Numbered from the stretch's first letter, positions 24,632 through 32,733 are shown. The stretch is DNA of 50,476 nt from JAIQFL01 sp035295745 (GCA_035295745.1 DATGIL010000063.1:1-50476), one strand, 5' to 3'. Translations and numbers: made by a program. Notes: generated from the letters alone by a model not told the origin.

Positions 24632-26081
24632 GGTGAGGAACTCCCGCGGGCCGCCACGTTTTACGAGACACAGGGCGATGGCCGTCGCGATCGCGATACG
24701 GGGCCTTGCCGCCGGGATGTTCTCGCGGCTCATGCTGCCTGGATCGGATCCGCTCGATGAAGCTCGTAAACCAGAATGGGCGGAACCAGGCCAATCCACC
24801 TCCAGCCAAGGCAAGGACGCAGATTCCGGCCAGTGCGAGCTTCAACCAGAACAGCTTTCTCCGCGGTGTGACGCTCTCCTCTGCAGTCCTCCTCGCGCTG
24901 GATTCCTGCGGCTTCTCGTCTGCGGCTGGCCGCGATGTTCCAATGGGACGCGGGCTTGCCATGGTCTCCACCGTGTCGGCCTCAGCGTCCGGGGCGGCCT
25001 TTCCGGCATCCTTCAAGACAGCCGCCTCTGGATTGACGGGCCTCTCCCGTCGAGTCTTAGGTTCGGGCGGACCCTGAAAATCGGATGGCTCGCGAATGCC
25101 GGCTGGCGCCGATGGTGGAGTCTCCACTGCAGCGGGTGTGGCGACAGCTTCGGCGTGGGCAGGGTCGCCCGGAGTCCGGCTCGCCGGGAGAACAGGTTCG
25201 GCAGTAAGCGGCGCAGGGCCGGGAGCGGGTTTGGCGGAATTGTTGATGCGGTGGACGAAGCCGAGTGTTATATCGTCGCCGCTGCCCTTGCGAGAGGCCT
25301 CCGGCAAGATCTTCTCGAGCTGCGCCTCCACCTTCTCCGGCCCATATTCCCGCAAGAGTTCGAGGTAATCGGGTCCGAGCCGGAGAAAGTCCTCGTCGGA
25401 CATAAACGAATTCGAGTAGCCGTCGCTGGAGACGAGGATCAGCGCAGGTGGTGCTCCCAGCGAGGCTCGATAATGAGCCGCGCGGAAGTCTTTGGCGGCG
25501 CCCTTTTGGCAAAGTGAGGTGGTTTGGTTGGCGATCAAACGGCTGTCTTCCGGAACCGGTCTGGTAGTGCGCCCGTTCTGATCGACCGCCAAAATGTCGC
25601 CGTCGCCCAGCTGCAAGTACAGGATTTCGGAAGCCGCCGCGAGTACCGCCAGCAGCGTCGCCCCGTACGCCAGAGTAGGGTTCGCCAGAATTGCCACCTT
25701 CATCTGGGCGGCGTCTTTGGGCGGCAGTTTGGCCCACTCCTGATCCGTGAACGGGTGCGCCTCCAGATGGGCCAGAACCGCTTGCCGCCACGTCTCGACG
25801 ATCGACTCGGCCAGTACCTGCGAGTGACCATCGGGAATGGGAAGCGGCGTCGCGCGAAGCGTCTGAACCGCTGTCTCCACGCCGATCTGCGACCCGGTAT
25901 CGCTGCGAAAGTGAGCGGCGCTCCCGTGTCCATCCGACACCGCCAGGACAGCCACGGACCCATTCGGTCCGGACCACTTGCCGAGCGAATCCTGGTTGGG
26001 CAGACCGCTACGCAGATGGGAGCTGCCGCGAGTGGAGCCGCCATAGACGCCCCACGCTGCGCTTCCTGAAGTCTCAGGCAT
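24624..26081 (-). CDS. PP2C-type Ser/Thr phosphatase with C-terminal membrane helix
   Basis: A 485-residue protein. The PP2C domain (1-280) keeps the metal-binding aspartates: Asp31 in LPNQDSLG, Asp50 in AVSDGHGSA, Asp220 in LVSSDGYSNSF and Asp269/270 in KGSGDDITLGF. Next comes a Pro/Ala/Glu-rich linker (281-405), one transmembrane helix (about 411-433, WLKLALAGICVLALAGGGLA) and a basic tail of about 50 residues. Its catalytic domain should face the cytoplasm. It lies between the vWA gene (four-base gap) and the kinase gene (eight-base overlap); this vWA-PP2C-kinase order is that of TerY-type phosphorylation triads. Confidence 0.9.
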   Translation of the reverse strand: MPETSGSAAWGVYGGSTRGSSHLRSGLPNQDSLGKWSGPNGSVAVLAVSDGHGSAAHFRSDTGSQIGVETAVQTLRATPLPIPDGHSQVLAESIVETWRQAVLAHLEAHPFTDQEWAKLPPKDAAQMKVAILANPTLAYGATLLAVLAAASEILYLQLGDGDILAVDQNGRTTRPVPEDSRLIANQTTSLCQKGAAKDFRAAHYRASLGAPPALILVSSDGYSNSFMSDEDFLRLGPDYLELLREYGPEKVEAQLEKILPEASRKGSGDDITLGFVHRINNSAKPAPGPAPLTAEPVLPASRTPGDPAHAEAVATPAAVETPPSAPAGIREPSDFQGPPEPKTRRERPVNPEAAVLKDAGKAAPDAEADTVETMASPRPIGTSRPAADEKPQESSARRTAEESVTPRRKLFWLKLALAGICVLALAGGGLAWFRPFWFTSFIERIRSRQHEPREHPGGKAPYRDRDGHRPVSRKTWRPAGVPHHV

Positions 26082-26085
26082 GGCG

Positions 26086-26781
26086 TTACCAGACTTCGCC
26101 CGGGTCGTTCACGGGAGCCGCCGGCTTGGTAGGCGGCGGCGGTTGTGGTGCCCCGAGCTTCGACCCGCCAGTCGCCACGCCCATGGTGGATGCCCAACGA
26201 ATATTCTCCACCAGCATCTCGGCATTATCGGCCTGCAGCGGCGCGCGCTCGTCGGGCGACATGCCAATGAAGCGCTGCAAGACGTCGAGGTCGGCGTCCT
26301 GCCCGATCGCAATCGCCAGTCTCACCGCGGCACGGCCCCAAGGTTGATCCATCAGTTTCTTGAGGCCGACGCTGAAATCGTCGGTCGGTTGGCCGTCTGA
26401 GATGAGGACGAGAACAGGGGGCAGGGAACGCGGCTTCATGGGCGGCACCTTCATTTCTTCCGCGACCATCGCCAGGGCCTTGCCCATATCCGTGTGAGCG
26501 TCGGCCGTCACGTCTTCCCATCTCAACTCGTCCACGGGCGTGGGGACAGCGATGTGCCACTGGGCACCGCGCGAAAAACGCAGCGCCCGCACCAACACCT
26601 GCGCCTCGGGATTGTCTCGCGCGGCTTGTTGCAACGCGGGAATCGCTTCCCGAATGGCGGTGTTGAGCGCCTGAATCTTTCCGTTGGCTCTCATTGACCC
26701 GGAGCAGTCCAGAATCCAGATAAAGTGAAGCGGGCGTCCTGCGAATTTATCCCCGCCCGGCATTTTCATTTCTGGTGTCAA
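26086..26781 (-). CDS. TerY-like von Willebrand factor A protein
   Basis: A 231-residue vWA protein. The MIDAS motif is DCSGS (25-29) in FIWILDCSGSM, with the Thr of DAHTDMGKAL and the Asp of VLISDGQPTDD completing the metal site. Segments RPLHFIWILD, GKIQALNTAIREAIP and RLAIAIGQDAD are typical of TerY. The last 30 residues are Pro-rich (PQPPPPTKPAAPVNDPGEVW). TerY proteins bind partners in a metal-dependent way and occur with PP2C and kinase genes in tellurite/stress-linked loci. No ter genes (terZABCDEF) are in this window, so a tellurite role is not implied. An alternative start is the Met at residue 5. Confidence 0.9.
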   Translation of the reverse strand: MTPEMKMPGGDKFAGRPLHFIWILDCSGSMRANGKIQALNTAIREAIPALQQAARDNPEAQVLVRALRFSRGAQWHIAVPTPVDELRWEDVTADAHTDMGKALAMVAEEMKVPPMKPRSLPPVLVLISDGQPTDDFSVGLKKLMDQPWGRAAVRLAIAIGQDADLDVLQRFIGMSPDERAPLQADNAEMLVENIRWASTMGVATGGSKLGAPQPPPPTKPAAPVNDPGEVW

Positions 26782-26796
26782 AGTAGTCTCCTCTAA

Positions 26797-28002
26797 TCAG
26801 AGTGCTTCGATCAGCCGGATTCCGCGGTACACCAGGTACATCAGCGCGAACCCAGACAGGATATAGCTGATCTCGTCAAAACCTAAACGCATGGAAACCG
26901 ACATACTCGTCAGGATGAGGCAGACGATGAAGGCGGCGAAGGCAATGCCGATCTGCTTCCAGGCGTGGCCGCGCATCGCCTCCTTCACCATTCGCTTTGC
27001 CGTGATTGGCTGCACTCCCGCGTTCTGTAGCTCGCCCATCAACCCAAGGGCGTTTCGCCTTATGACTTCCAATTTCAGATAACTTCTCACCTGGACGAGC
27101 TGTGGGCTAAGCGCTCCACTTTCGAAGGCCTGCGAAGCGGCCAAGAGTTGCGGTGCTTGCGGCGGCTGCGAGATTGCCGTTGGAGGTTGGTAGGCTGTTC
27201 CCGGCATCATGGGCATTCGGGGTGGCTGATAGGCGGGCGCGTTGGAACGCGGCGGAGGCGGGACAGACACATTCGGCGGAAGAGGTGGTAGCGTTGGCGA
27301 ATACGGCTGAGGTGCCGGTCTGGGAGGAGGAGCTGGAGGAGGCACTGACGGCGGCTTTGGCAGCGGCGGAAGAGACGGAGATGGTGGATGATACGCCGGC
27401 TTGGGGGGCGGCGCCGATAACGGCTGCGATTGCTTCTGCGGTAGCTGTGGCAAGGGCGGCGATTGGTGGGGATACGCAGGCTTGGGAGCCGGCGCTGCTT
27501 GTGGCTCAGAAGGCGGCTTGGGCAACGGCGGCAGAGTTGGAGATGGAGGCTGATACGGTGATTGCACCGGCGCCTGTTTCACCGGTGTGGCGGGCATCGA
27601 TTTGGTCACATTGGCTTCGAAACCGGAATGGCTCTCGAGTTTCGAGTCATGCTCGTCCAACAGGTTGCTCGCCGTCTCTGGTACGGCAGGATCGTTCAGT
27701 TGCTGCAGAACGGACGTCCACGCGTCCACCGCCCAGTAGGCCGACTCTTCCGCCAGTCCGTGATTCTCCTGCAGACGTCGCGCGAGGTTGGCTCGCAAGG
27801 TGGCAGGCGGAACCAATCCAGGCTGCTGAAGGCTCTTGGGGATTCCCCACTTGACGGCGGCCGTGAGAGCAGCGATTTCCAGGCGAAACTCGCCGCAATA
27901 ATCACGCAAAAGTGCCTCGCAAAGCTTCGCATCAAACGCGACCTTGACTCCGTCGAGCGCGATCATGGCCGCCAGCTTCTGGCGAGGCGTGTCGCTGAGC
28001 AT
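26797..28002 (-). CDS. membrane protein with N-terminal helical domain and long proline-rich linker
   Basis: A 401-residue protein of three parts. Residues 1-105 are helical (TPRQKLAAMIALDGVKVAFD, LLRDYCGEFRLEIAALTAAV, then HGLAEESAYWAVDAWTSVL); this G-L-x-x-x-x-A-x-WAV-x-x-W pattern recurs in bacterial multidomain signalling and chaperone-associated proteins, though its function is unknown to me. Residues about 125-310 are a Pro-rich linker with repeated PSPTLPPLPKPPS-like units. Residues about 349-401 hold two membrane helices (IGIAFAAFIVCLILTSM and ISYILSGFALMYLVY). The start at 28002 is five bases after the PrsW gene and has a GAGG site; the open frame back to 28122 overlaps that gene and is not used. 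It probably tethers or presents the helical domain at the membrane. Confidence 0.8.
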   Translation of the reverse strand: MLSDTPRQKLAAMIALDGVKVAFDAKLCEALLRDYCGEFRLEIAALTAAVKWGIPKSLQQPGLVPPATLRANLARRLQENHGLAEESAYWAVDAWTSVLQQLNDPAVPETASNLLDEHDSKLESHSGFEANVTKSMPATPVKQAPVQSPYQPPSPTLPPLPKPPSEPQAAPAPKPAYPHQSPPLPQLPQKQSQPLSAPPPKPAYHPPSPSLPPLPKPPSVPPPAPPPRPAPQPYSPTLPPLPPNVSVPPPPRSNAPAYQPPRMPMMPGTAYQPPTAISQPPQAPQLLAASQAFESGALSPQLVQVRSYLKLEVIRRNALGLMGELQNAGVQPITAKRMVKEAMRGHAWKQIGIAFAAFIVCLILTSMSVSMRLGFDEISYILSGFALMYLVYRGIRLIEAL

Positions 28003-28007
28003 GCTCT

Positions 28008-29498
28008 TTACTGTACCTCGCCTTGCGTGGTCCCAAAGTCGATTCGAGAACCACTTGCCAGTTTGATGCTTTTGCCGCTCGGGACCTCCCGGATTTCGCC
28101 ACTGGGAAGCACTGCCTTCCACAAAGATGTTGACAGATTCTGCAGCCCGAGCATCGACGGATTGTTCGGATTGTGGTTCACCGCGGCGACGTAGCCATCG
28201 CCCGCAGCCGGCACCAGTCCAGTGATCTCGCCTGTGCGGAAGCGGTCTCCGTCGTGGAGTACCAGGGTGCGCAGACCCACGAGCAATCGAAAGGCCTGGG
28301 CTGCTGGCGCGTTCACCACGAGCGCCGGAGCAGCGGGCGGTGGTAGCGTGGGCCCCAGAGGAAATGGCTGCGGACGGACTGGCGTTTGCGGCTGCGCGAA
28401 TGGCTGGGGCTGCGCGAAAGGTCCTGGCCGTACAGGGGGTTGAGGCTGCGCGGGGGGGTGCGGCTGGGCGGGCGGTTGCGGTCTGGGTGGCGGAGGCGGA
28501 ACGTAGGGGTTCGGCATCGGAGGCGGAGGCGCATTCGCCGCGGCCCGATTGACCAGCGGGGAGTCGACCGGAAAAGGGCTGCCAACCAACACGGTCGCGA
28601 AGTTCTGCTGGCGGGTGGGAGAGATCTCACGGGCTTTCAAAACTGCGGCAATCAGAAGCGCGTAGAAGACGATCCCCAGTACCAATTGGGCGAGAATGCC
28701 CCAATCGGCGAAGGTATCCCAGAGTCCGTGCATGACGGCCGCGCACCCGTAGCCGATTCCCAACAGCTTGACGCGATGCTTGGGCTTCATCGCCGCTAAA
28801 CCGACGAAATAACCGAAGTAACCGCTGTAGGCGAGGTGGCCTTTAAACGCCCACAGGATGCGGACGATGACCAGCTCCAGACCAACCGCCTGTCCACCGG
28901 CCTTCACCGCATTGTTGGCGTACTGGCCCAGGGTCTCGACGAATACGAACCCCAACGCCGACGCCATCGCGAATAGGATTCCATCCAGCGGCTCTGTCAC
29001 GCTGAACTTGGAGAACCTCCGGCCGAGAGACCAGAAGAGAATGACTGGCAGGATCTTGACGAGTTCCTCGACGCCGCCGGTACTCACTACCCGGAGGACG
29101 AGCAGTGCGGGCAGGCTGCCTGGCTCCTGACCGTCGACGTGGCCAGTGATGCTATAGAAGATCAGGTAGAGCAGTTCCCACAGTGGGCTCACCATCACGA
29201 TCATGGTGATAACGGTGGCCCCGGCGAGGACGTACCACGGCTTCTTTTTGCCGCAGACCGAATACAGCGCGTAATAGACGCCCACGCCGACACCGATTCC
29301 CAGCAGGTTTCGGAACACGTCGGGATTGCCAAGGCAAGCCAGCAGCAGGATGGCGTACAGAAGCACCACCGATGCGCCAACCAGGTGACCCTTTTTCAGA
29401 AGGTTTTTCTTCTGTCCGACTACGGGAAACAGTTCGGACATGGTCGCCGACTCGGAACCGAGCCGGTTCTTCATTTGGCCGCCTGGCATTTCATTCAT
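28008..29498 (-). CDS. PrsW-family intramembrane protease with proline-rich linker and FHA-like C-terminal module
   Basis: A 496-residue protein. Residues about 38-300 form an eight-helix PrsW domain whose putative catalytic motifs are present: Glu144-Glu145 in VEELVKIL, Glu188 in FVFVETLGQY, His221 in FKGHLAYSGYFGYF and His257 in AVMHGLWDTF. PrsW in Bacillus cleaves an anti-sigma factor. Here the domain is followed by a linker rich in Pro, Gln and Arg (about 325-400) and a beta module (about 402-496: LGLQNLSTSLW, PSGEIREVPSG, LASGSRIDFG, GEV) that matches the C terminus of the kinase at 23318-24631. It is the first gene of the operon, with an AGAGGAG site nine bases before the ATG and a candidate promoter upstream. 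Confidence 0.86.
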   Translation of the reverse strand: MNEMPGGQMKNRLGSESATMSELFPVVGQKKNLLKKGHLVGASVVLLYAILLLACLGNPDVFRNLLGIGVGVGVYYALYSVCGKKKPWYVLAGATVITMIVMVSPLWELLYLIFYSITGHVDGQEPGSLPALLVLRVVSTGGVEELVKILPVILFWSLGRRFSKFSVTEPLDGILFAMASALGFVFVETLGQYANNAVKAGGQAVGLELVIVRILWAFKGHLAYSGYFGYFVGLAAMKPKHRVKLLGIGYGCAAVMHGLWDTFADWGILAQLVLGIVFYALLIAAVLKAREISPTRQQNFATVLVGSPFPVDSPLVNRAAANAPPPPMPNPYVPPPPPRPQPPAQPHPPAQPQPPVRPGPFAQPQPFAQPQTPVRPQPFPLGPTLPPPAAPALVVNAPAAQAFRLLVGLRTLVLHDGDRFRTGEITGLVPAAGDGYVAAVNHNPNNPSMLGLQNLSTSLWKAVLPSGEIREVPSGKSIKLASGSRIDFGTTQGEVQ

Positions 29499-29591
29499 TG
29501 ATTTCTACTCCTCTTGACAATCCCCGTTTTCGCTGGTCGATCAAGTCACCTGAAGTGCGGATTCCACCTTACAGCTCAAGTCCGTCCAGGG

Positions 29592-29620
29592 ATTATAGCA
29601 AGGATTTCCAGCCTTACAGG
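29592..29620 (-). promoter_or_regulatory. candidate promoter of the PrsW-TerY-PP2C-kinase operon
   Basis: On the minus strand a perfect TATAAT (29597-29592) lies about 95 bp upstream of the PrsW start codon. The region where a -35 is expected (around 29615-29620) reads CCTGTA/CTGTAA, a poor match to TTGACA, so an activator or an alternative sigma factor may be needed. A second, weaker possibility cannot be excluded. Confidence 0.4.
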
Positions 29621-29634
29621 CAGGCACAATCCCT

Positions 29635-29664
29635 TTGACAATACTAAGCGAATTCGCTTAATAT
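29635..29664 (+). promoter_or_regulatory. promoter and operator of the ArsR-type gene
   Basis: A perfect -35 TTGACA (29635-29640) is followed by the 16-bp perfect palindrome TAAGCGAATTCGCTTA (29645-29660) and a -10-like TAATAT (29659-29664), 18 bp from the -35. The palindrome thus fills the space between the two promoter boxes, seven bases before the start codon of an ArsR-family repressor. Binding there would block RNA polymerase, so autorepression is the natural reading. Confidence 0.8.
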
Positions 29665-29670
29665 TCGACC

Positions 29671-29979
29671 ATGGCGCAACGCGAACAGCGCCCGCGGGTG
29701 GATGCCTATGAAGCGGTGTTCGCCGCGCTGGCGCACGCCTCCAGAAGGAAGGTGCTGGTCACGATATTTTTCAACGGAGGCTCGATGACGGCCGGTGAGA
29801 TCGCCGCGATCTTCGAGCACGCGTGGCAAACCACCACCCGGCATCTCCGGGTCCTCGAAGCAGCGGGATTACTGACTCAGGAGAGGCGAGGACGTGAGCG
29901 CATCTACCGTATCGAGCGCAGACGCCTGGAGCTGGTGAGGGACTGGCTCAGTCACTTTTCCAAAACAACGAAGCATTAG
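29671..29979 (+). CDS. ArsR-family transcriptional repressor
   Basis: A 102-residue winged helix protein: AVFAALAHASRRKVLVTIFF at the N terminus, a recognition helix in TAGEIAAIFEHAWQTTTRHL and a wing in LLTQERRGRERIYRI. It lacks the ELCVCDL metal-binding motif of ArsR proper, so it is more like the SdpR/YczG non-metal branch. It probably represses itself and the VOC gene nine bases downstream through the palindrome in its promoter. Confidence 0.9.
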   Translation: MAQREQRPRVDAYEAVFAALAHASRRKVLVTIFFNGGSMTAGEIAAIFEHAWQTTTRHLRVLEAAGLLTQERRGRERIYRIERRRLELVRDWLSHFSKTTKH

Positions 29980-29988
29980 GAGAATCGC

Positions 29989-30417
29989 ATGGCAGCAAAA
30001 CAAGAGAAACCCAACCTGGGCGCGGTCGACATTCCGCAGTTCTTCCGGGTCAACATCGAGGTCGCCGAACTTCCGGCAGCGATCTCGTTCTACACGAAAC
30101 TGCTCGGCATCGAAGGGAGGAAACAGGCTGGTTCGCGCTGCTACTTCAACTGCGGGGCCGTCACCCTGCAGGTAGTGGACGTCTCGCAGGCGCACGCGCC
30201 GCATCCTGCCGCAAAGGCGCTGTACTTCACGGTCCGCGATCTGGACGCAGCGTTCCAGCGCGCCCGCGAACTGCAGTGCCTGTCGCCCGAAGACGTGCAC
30301 GACGCGCCGGGCGGTGGCATCGTGGTGCGTCCGTGGGGCGAGCGATCGTTCTACGTCGAGGACCCGTGGAAGAATCCGCTGTGCTTCGTCGAGGAAGGAA
30401 CGGTTTACGCCGGTTAG
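29989..30417 (+). CDS. VOC superfamily (glyoxalase/bleomycin-resistance-like) protein
   Basis: A 142-residue protein with the vicinal oxygen chelate fold: PQFFRVNIEVAELPAAISFY, TKLLGIEGRKQ, ALYFTVRDLDAAFQRARELQ and a final RSFYVEDPWKNPLCFVEEG that ends with the usual metal-ligand Glu. Members bind or modify small metabolites or drugs; the substrate is not evident. It lies nine bases after the ArsR-type gene, so the two are co-transcribed and the VOC protein is the probable effector of that regulator. Confidence 0.88.
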   Translation: MAAKQEKPNLGAVDIPQFFRVNIEVAELPAAISFYTKLLGIEGRKQAGSRCYFNCGAVTLQVVDVSQAHAPHPAAKALYFTVRDLDAAFQRARELQCLSPEDVHDAPGGGIVVRPWGERSFYVEDPWKNPLCFVEEGTVYAG

Positions 30418-30436
30418 CGCTCTGGACTCAGCGATC

Positions 30437-30518
30437 GGGCATCGCTTGCTGACGCGCGCGGCTCGTTTTTCAGCGGGCATCTTTGCAGGAGTTACGAGCC
30501 GCGATTGTAAGGGAGCAT
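30437..30518 (+). repeat. R2 dispersed repeat, copy B
   Basis: In the 121-bp gap between converging genes. It has GGGCATCGCTTGCTGACGCG with CGCGGCTCG, followed by GTTACGAGCCGCGATTGTAA and GGGAGC. The first block recurs at 35701, 35855 and 35981, the second (inverted) at 20240-20265. Confidence 0.7.
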
Positions 30519-30538
30519 TCAGCAGAATAGTGATCAGG

Positions 30539-31318
30539 TCAGATCCTGGCAGGGAAGTCCAGCCGTTCGATGTGGTCCACGACGACGTACTCCTGGTTTT
30601 GTGGCGCTTCGATGAGTTCAAGCCCGAGCTGATCTTTCAAAGCGGCCGCGAGTGAGCTATCGTCTTTGGTCTTCCATTGGAGATGGAAATACCAGGTTCC
30701 TTCAGGAAGCGATTCGGCAAGAGTGACGGGCACGCGCAAGCGGCCCTGCAGCCAGTTACTGATACTCCGAAACGTGACATTGCGCCCGTCGAGAGTGGAG
30801 TTTCCCGACGATCCAGACTCGTTGATGCTCACGCGGCCCTGCATTAGTGACGTGGAAGGACGGGCTTTCAGCTCGGTTCCCGTGGCGGGTTGCAGCAGAT
30901 ATGCCTGGATTTGGCGCATTTCGCGGTGATACTCCAGGTGAAACCGCCGGGCCAGTTCCCGGCTTAACAACGCCCGAAAATCCACGGCCACGGGGTCATC
31001 CTTCGACCGGAACCGCATCCGTAATCGGGTCTCGTCCGCCAAAGTGGCGTCTACCGCGTAGTATTCCGAGTCGAGCAGAAATGGTCCAACAATCCGTACC
31101 GTGGGTATATTGGCGGCGATGCCCACCAAGGCCTTTAGTGAGATCGAGCCGGTGTGAATCTCTCCGTGGCGTACGTTGTTAATGGCATTTGCCTGCCTCG
31201 CATGAACAGGTCCGATTTTGAACTCTTTCCACGCAGGCTCGACCGACTGCGCCCGCAGGAGCAGGGCGACCGCGGCCAGCAGAGTACAAAGACGAGACAC
31301 CGCCACAGACCTCCTCAC
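30539..31318 (-). CDS. divergent TIGR03435-like secreted protein
   Basis: A 259-residue protein with an export signal (MRRSVAVSRLCTLLAAVALL, cleavage near LRAQS). The body follows the TIGR03435 order: an opening KEFKIGPVHARQANAIN, then ISLKALVGIAANIPTVRIVG, FLLDSEYYAVDATLADE, LLSRELARRFHLEYHREMRQ, and a C-terminal QNQEYVVVDHIERLDFPA. Compared with the family member at 1429 the FEVATIKPS opening is altered. Its start overlaps the stop of the hydrolase gene by four bases (ATGA), so it is the last gene of a run from 32979 downwards. The function is unknown. Confidence 0.75.
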   Translation of the reverse strand: MRRSVAVSRLCTLLAAVALLLRAQSVEPAWKEFKIGPVHARQANAINNVRHGEIHTGSISLKALVGIAANIPTVRIVGPFLLDSEYYAVDATLADETRLRMRFRSKDDPVAVDFRALLSRELARRFHLEYHREMRQIQAYLLQPATGTELKARPSTSLMQGRVSINESGSSGNSTLDGRNVTFRSISNWLQGRLRVPVTLAESLPEGTWYFHLQWKTKDDSSLAAALKDQLGLELIEAPQNQEYVVVDHIERLDFPARI

Positions 31319-31953
31319 TTCGTGGCACTGACTACCGCCCGCAGTTTCTCCAGAATCTCACCGGCCAGAGTGCCAGCCTTCTTCAAGTCGTGGCCCGCGC
31401 GATCGACCACCAGTAGATCCGTCCGTGCCGGGATGAGCGTCAGTGCTTTGCGCAACTCCTCTAAAGAACCGAATGGGTCTTTCGTACCGTGCACGAAAAG
31501 GGCCGGAGTTCGCAGATCCGGGAAATACGATGTGCGTTTCTGCTCAGGCCGCTGTGGGGGATGAAGCGGGTATGAGAGGAGGAGCAGGCCCGACGCCATT
31601 TCCGGTCGTTCGGATGCCGCCATGGCCGACTGGCGGCCGCCATACGAATGTCCCGCCGCGTAGATTCGGCCGCCGGTCATCTGTCGCAACGCCGCCACAG
31701 CAGACGCCACGCCTTCACGGTCCTTGGCAGCGCCGGACGGCATGGGCGATCCGCCCGCCCGCAGACGGCGGAACGGCAAGTCATACCGCAGTACCAGGTA
31801 GCCCCGGTTGGCAAACTCTTCCGCCAAGCGGACCAGTAAAGCCGCTTCGCAGTTAGAGCCGGCGCCGTGAGTCAGTGCAATCGCGTCGCCGTTCGCCTGT
31901 TCGGGCCGGTGCAGTACTCCGCGGATCTCGCTGGTCTCGAAAGCCTCCTTCAT
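31315..31953 (-). CDS. small alpha/beta hydrolase
   Basis: A 212-residue alpha/beta hydrolase with the complete triad: Ser103 in AAGHSYGGRQ, Asp159 in LFVHGTKDPFG and His188 in DRAGHDLKK; the oxyanion segment is ALTHGAGSN. Length and spacing fit the dienelactone-hydrolase-like/KANL3-type small hydrolases. The substrate is unknown. It lies four bases after the SDR gene and overlaps the TIGR03435-like gene by four, so the three are translationally coupled. Confidence 0.88.
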   Translation of the reverse strand: MKEAFETSEIRGVLHRPEQANGDAIALTHGAGSNCEAALLVRLAEEFANRGYLVLRYDLPFRRLRAGGSPMPSGAAKDREGVASAVAALRQMTGGRIYAAGHSYGGRQSAMAASERPEMASGLLLLSYPLHPPQRPEQKRTSYFPDLRTPALFVHGTKDPFGSLEELRKALTLIPARTDLLVVDRAGHDLKKAGTLAGEILEKLRAVVSATK

Positions 31954-31957
31954 GTTT

Positions 31958-32731
31958 TCACGCTTTTGAGTTCAGACGTCGCGCGATTCCCGCCAGCATG
32001 GTACGGGGAGCGAGACGCGTTCCCAGCATCATGAGACGATTGCGCGTGCCCGAGATGACTTCGGGCTGGCCCGCCATCATGGCGCGGTAGCCGTCGCGGG
32101 CGACCTCCTGCGCGCTCATGGCCGCACCTTCGAAGAGCTTGCTCCCCGCAGTCCCCGCGGCTTCCGAGAATCCCGTGGCGGTGGGGCCGGGGCAGAGCAC
32201 AGTGACGGTCACACCGCTGCCCTTTACCTCGTTCGCGATTGCCAGGGAAAGCGACACGACGAAAGCCTTGGTGGCGTAGTACATCGCCATGAAGGGTCCG
32301 GGAACAAAAGCCGCGGTGGAAGCGACGTTCAGAATGCGGCCGGATTTTCGCTGGAGCATTTCGGGCAGGTACAGCCTGGTGAGTTCCGCAAGCGCCACCA
32401 TATTGACCTGCGCCATGCGGGTTTCTACAGACCAATCGATTTGGGAGTACGCACCGAGCCATCCGAAGCCGGCGTTATTAATCAGCAGTTCCACGCGATC
32501 CCCGCGGGTCTGCTCGAAAATCGCCTTGGGTGCTTTGGGATCGGCCAGGTCCGCCGACAGGGGGCGGGCTGCGATTCCGTGATCTTGGGAGAGGCTTTGC
32601 GCCAGAGCCTCGAGCTTCGCCGTGCTCCGTGCCACGAGGATCACATCGTGTCCTCCGGCCGCGCAAAGTTTAGCGAGCTCCGCCCCGATCCCGCCGGATG
32701 CCCCGGTGACCAGGGCGGTGCCCTTTGACAT
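31958..32731 (-). CDS. short-chain dehydrogenase/reductase
   Basis: A 257-residue classical SDR: nucleotide-binding TGASGGIG (9-16), NNAG (85-88), catalytic Ser138 in NVASTAAF and the Tyr151-Lys155 pair in YYATK. The Arg35 after the second strand (ILVARS) suggests NADPH preference. The sequence resembles the DltE/YqjQ-like branch, which includes ketoreductases acting on lipids and steroids. The C-terminal third (RLMMLGTRLAPRTMLAGIAR) could touch membranes. It is followed closely by the hydrolase gene and preceded by the small coiled-coil gene with a two-base gap. Confidence 0.92.
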   Translation of the reverse strand: MSKGTALVTGASGGIGAELAKLCAAGGHDVILVARSTAKLEALAQSLSQDHGIAARPLSADLADPKAPKAIFEQTRGDRVELLINNAGFGWLGAYSQIDWSVETRMAQVNMVALAELTRLYLPEMLQRKSGRILNVASTAAFVPGPFMAMYYATKAFVVSLSLAIANEVKGSGVTVTVLCPGPTATGFSEAAGTAGSKLFEGAAMSAQEVARDGYRAMMAGQPEVISGTRNRLMMLGTRLAPRTMLAGIARRLNSKA

Positions 32732-32733
32732 AC

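Noticed and set aside
26086..26781. tellurite-resistance locus
   Set aside because: TerY-like protein is present but no TerD/TerC/TerB homologue is in the window.
27153..27854. 233-residue plus-strand Ala-rich frame opposite the Pro-rich linker
   Set aside because: Arises from the proline-codon repeats of the real minus-strand gene (CCN read in reverse).
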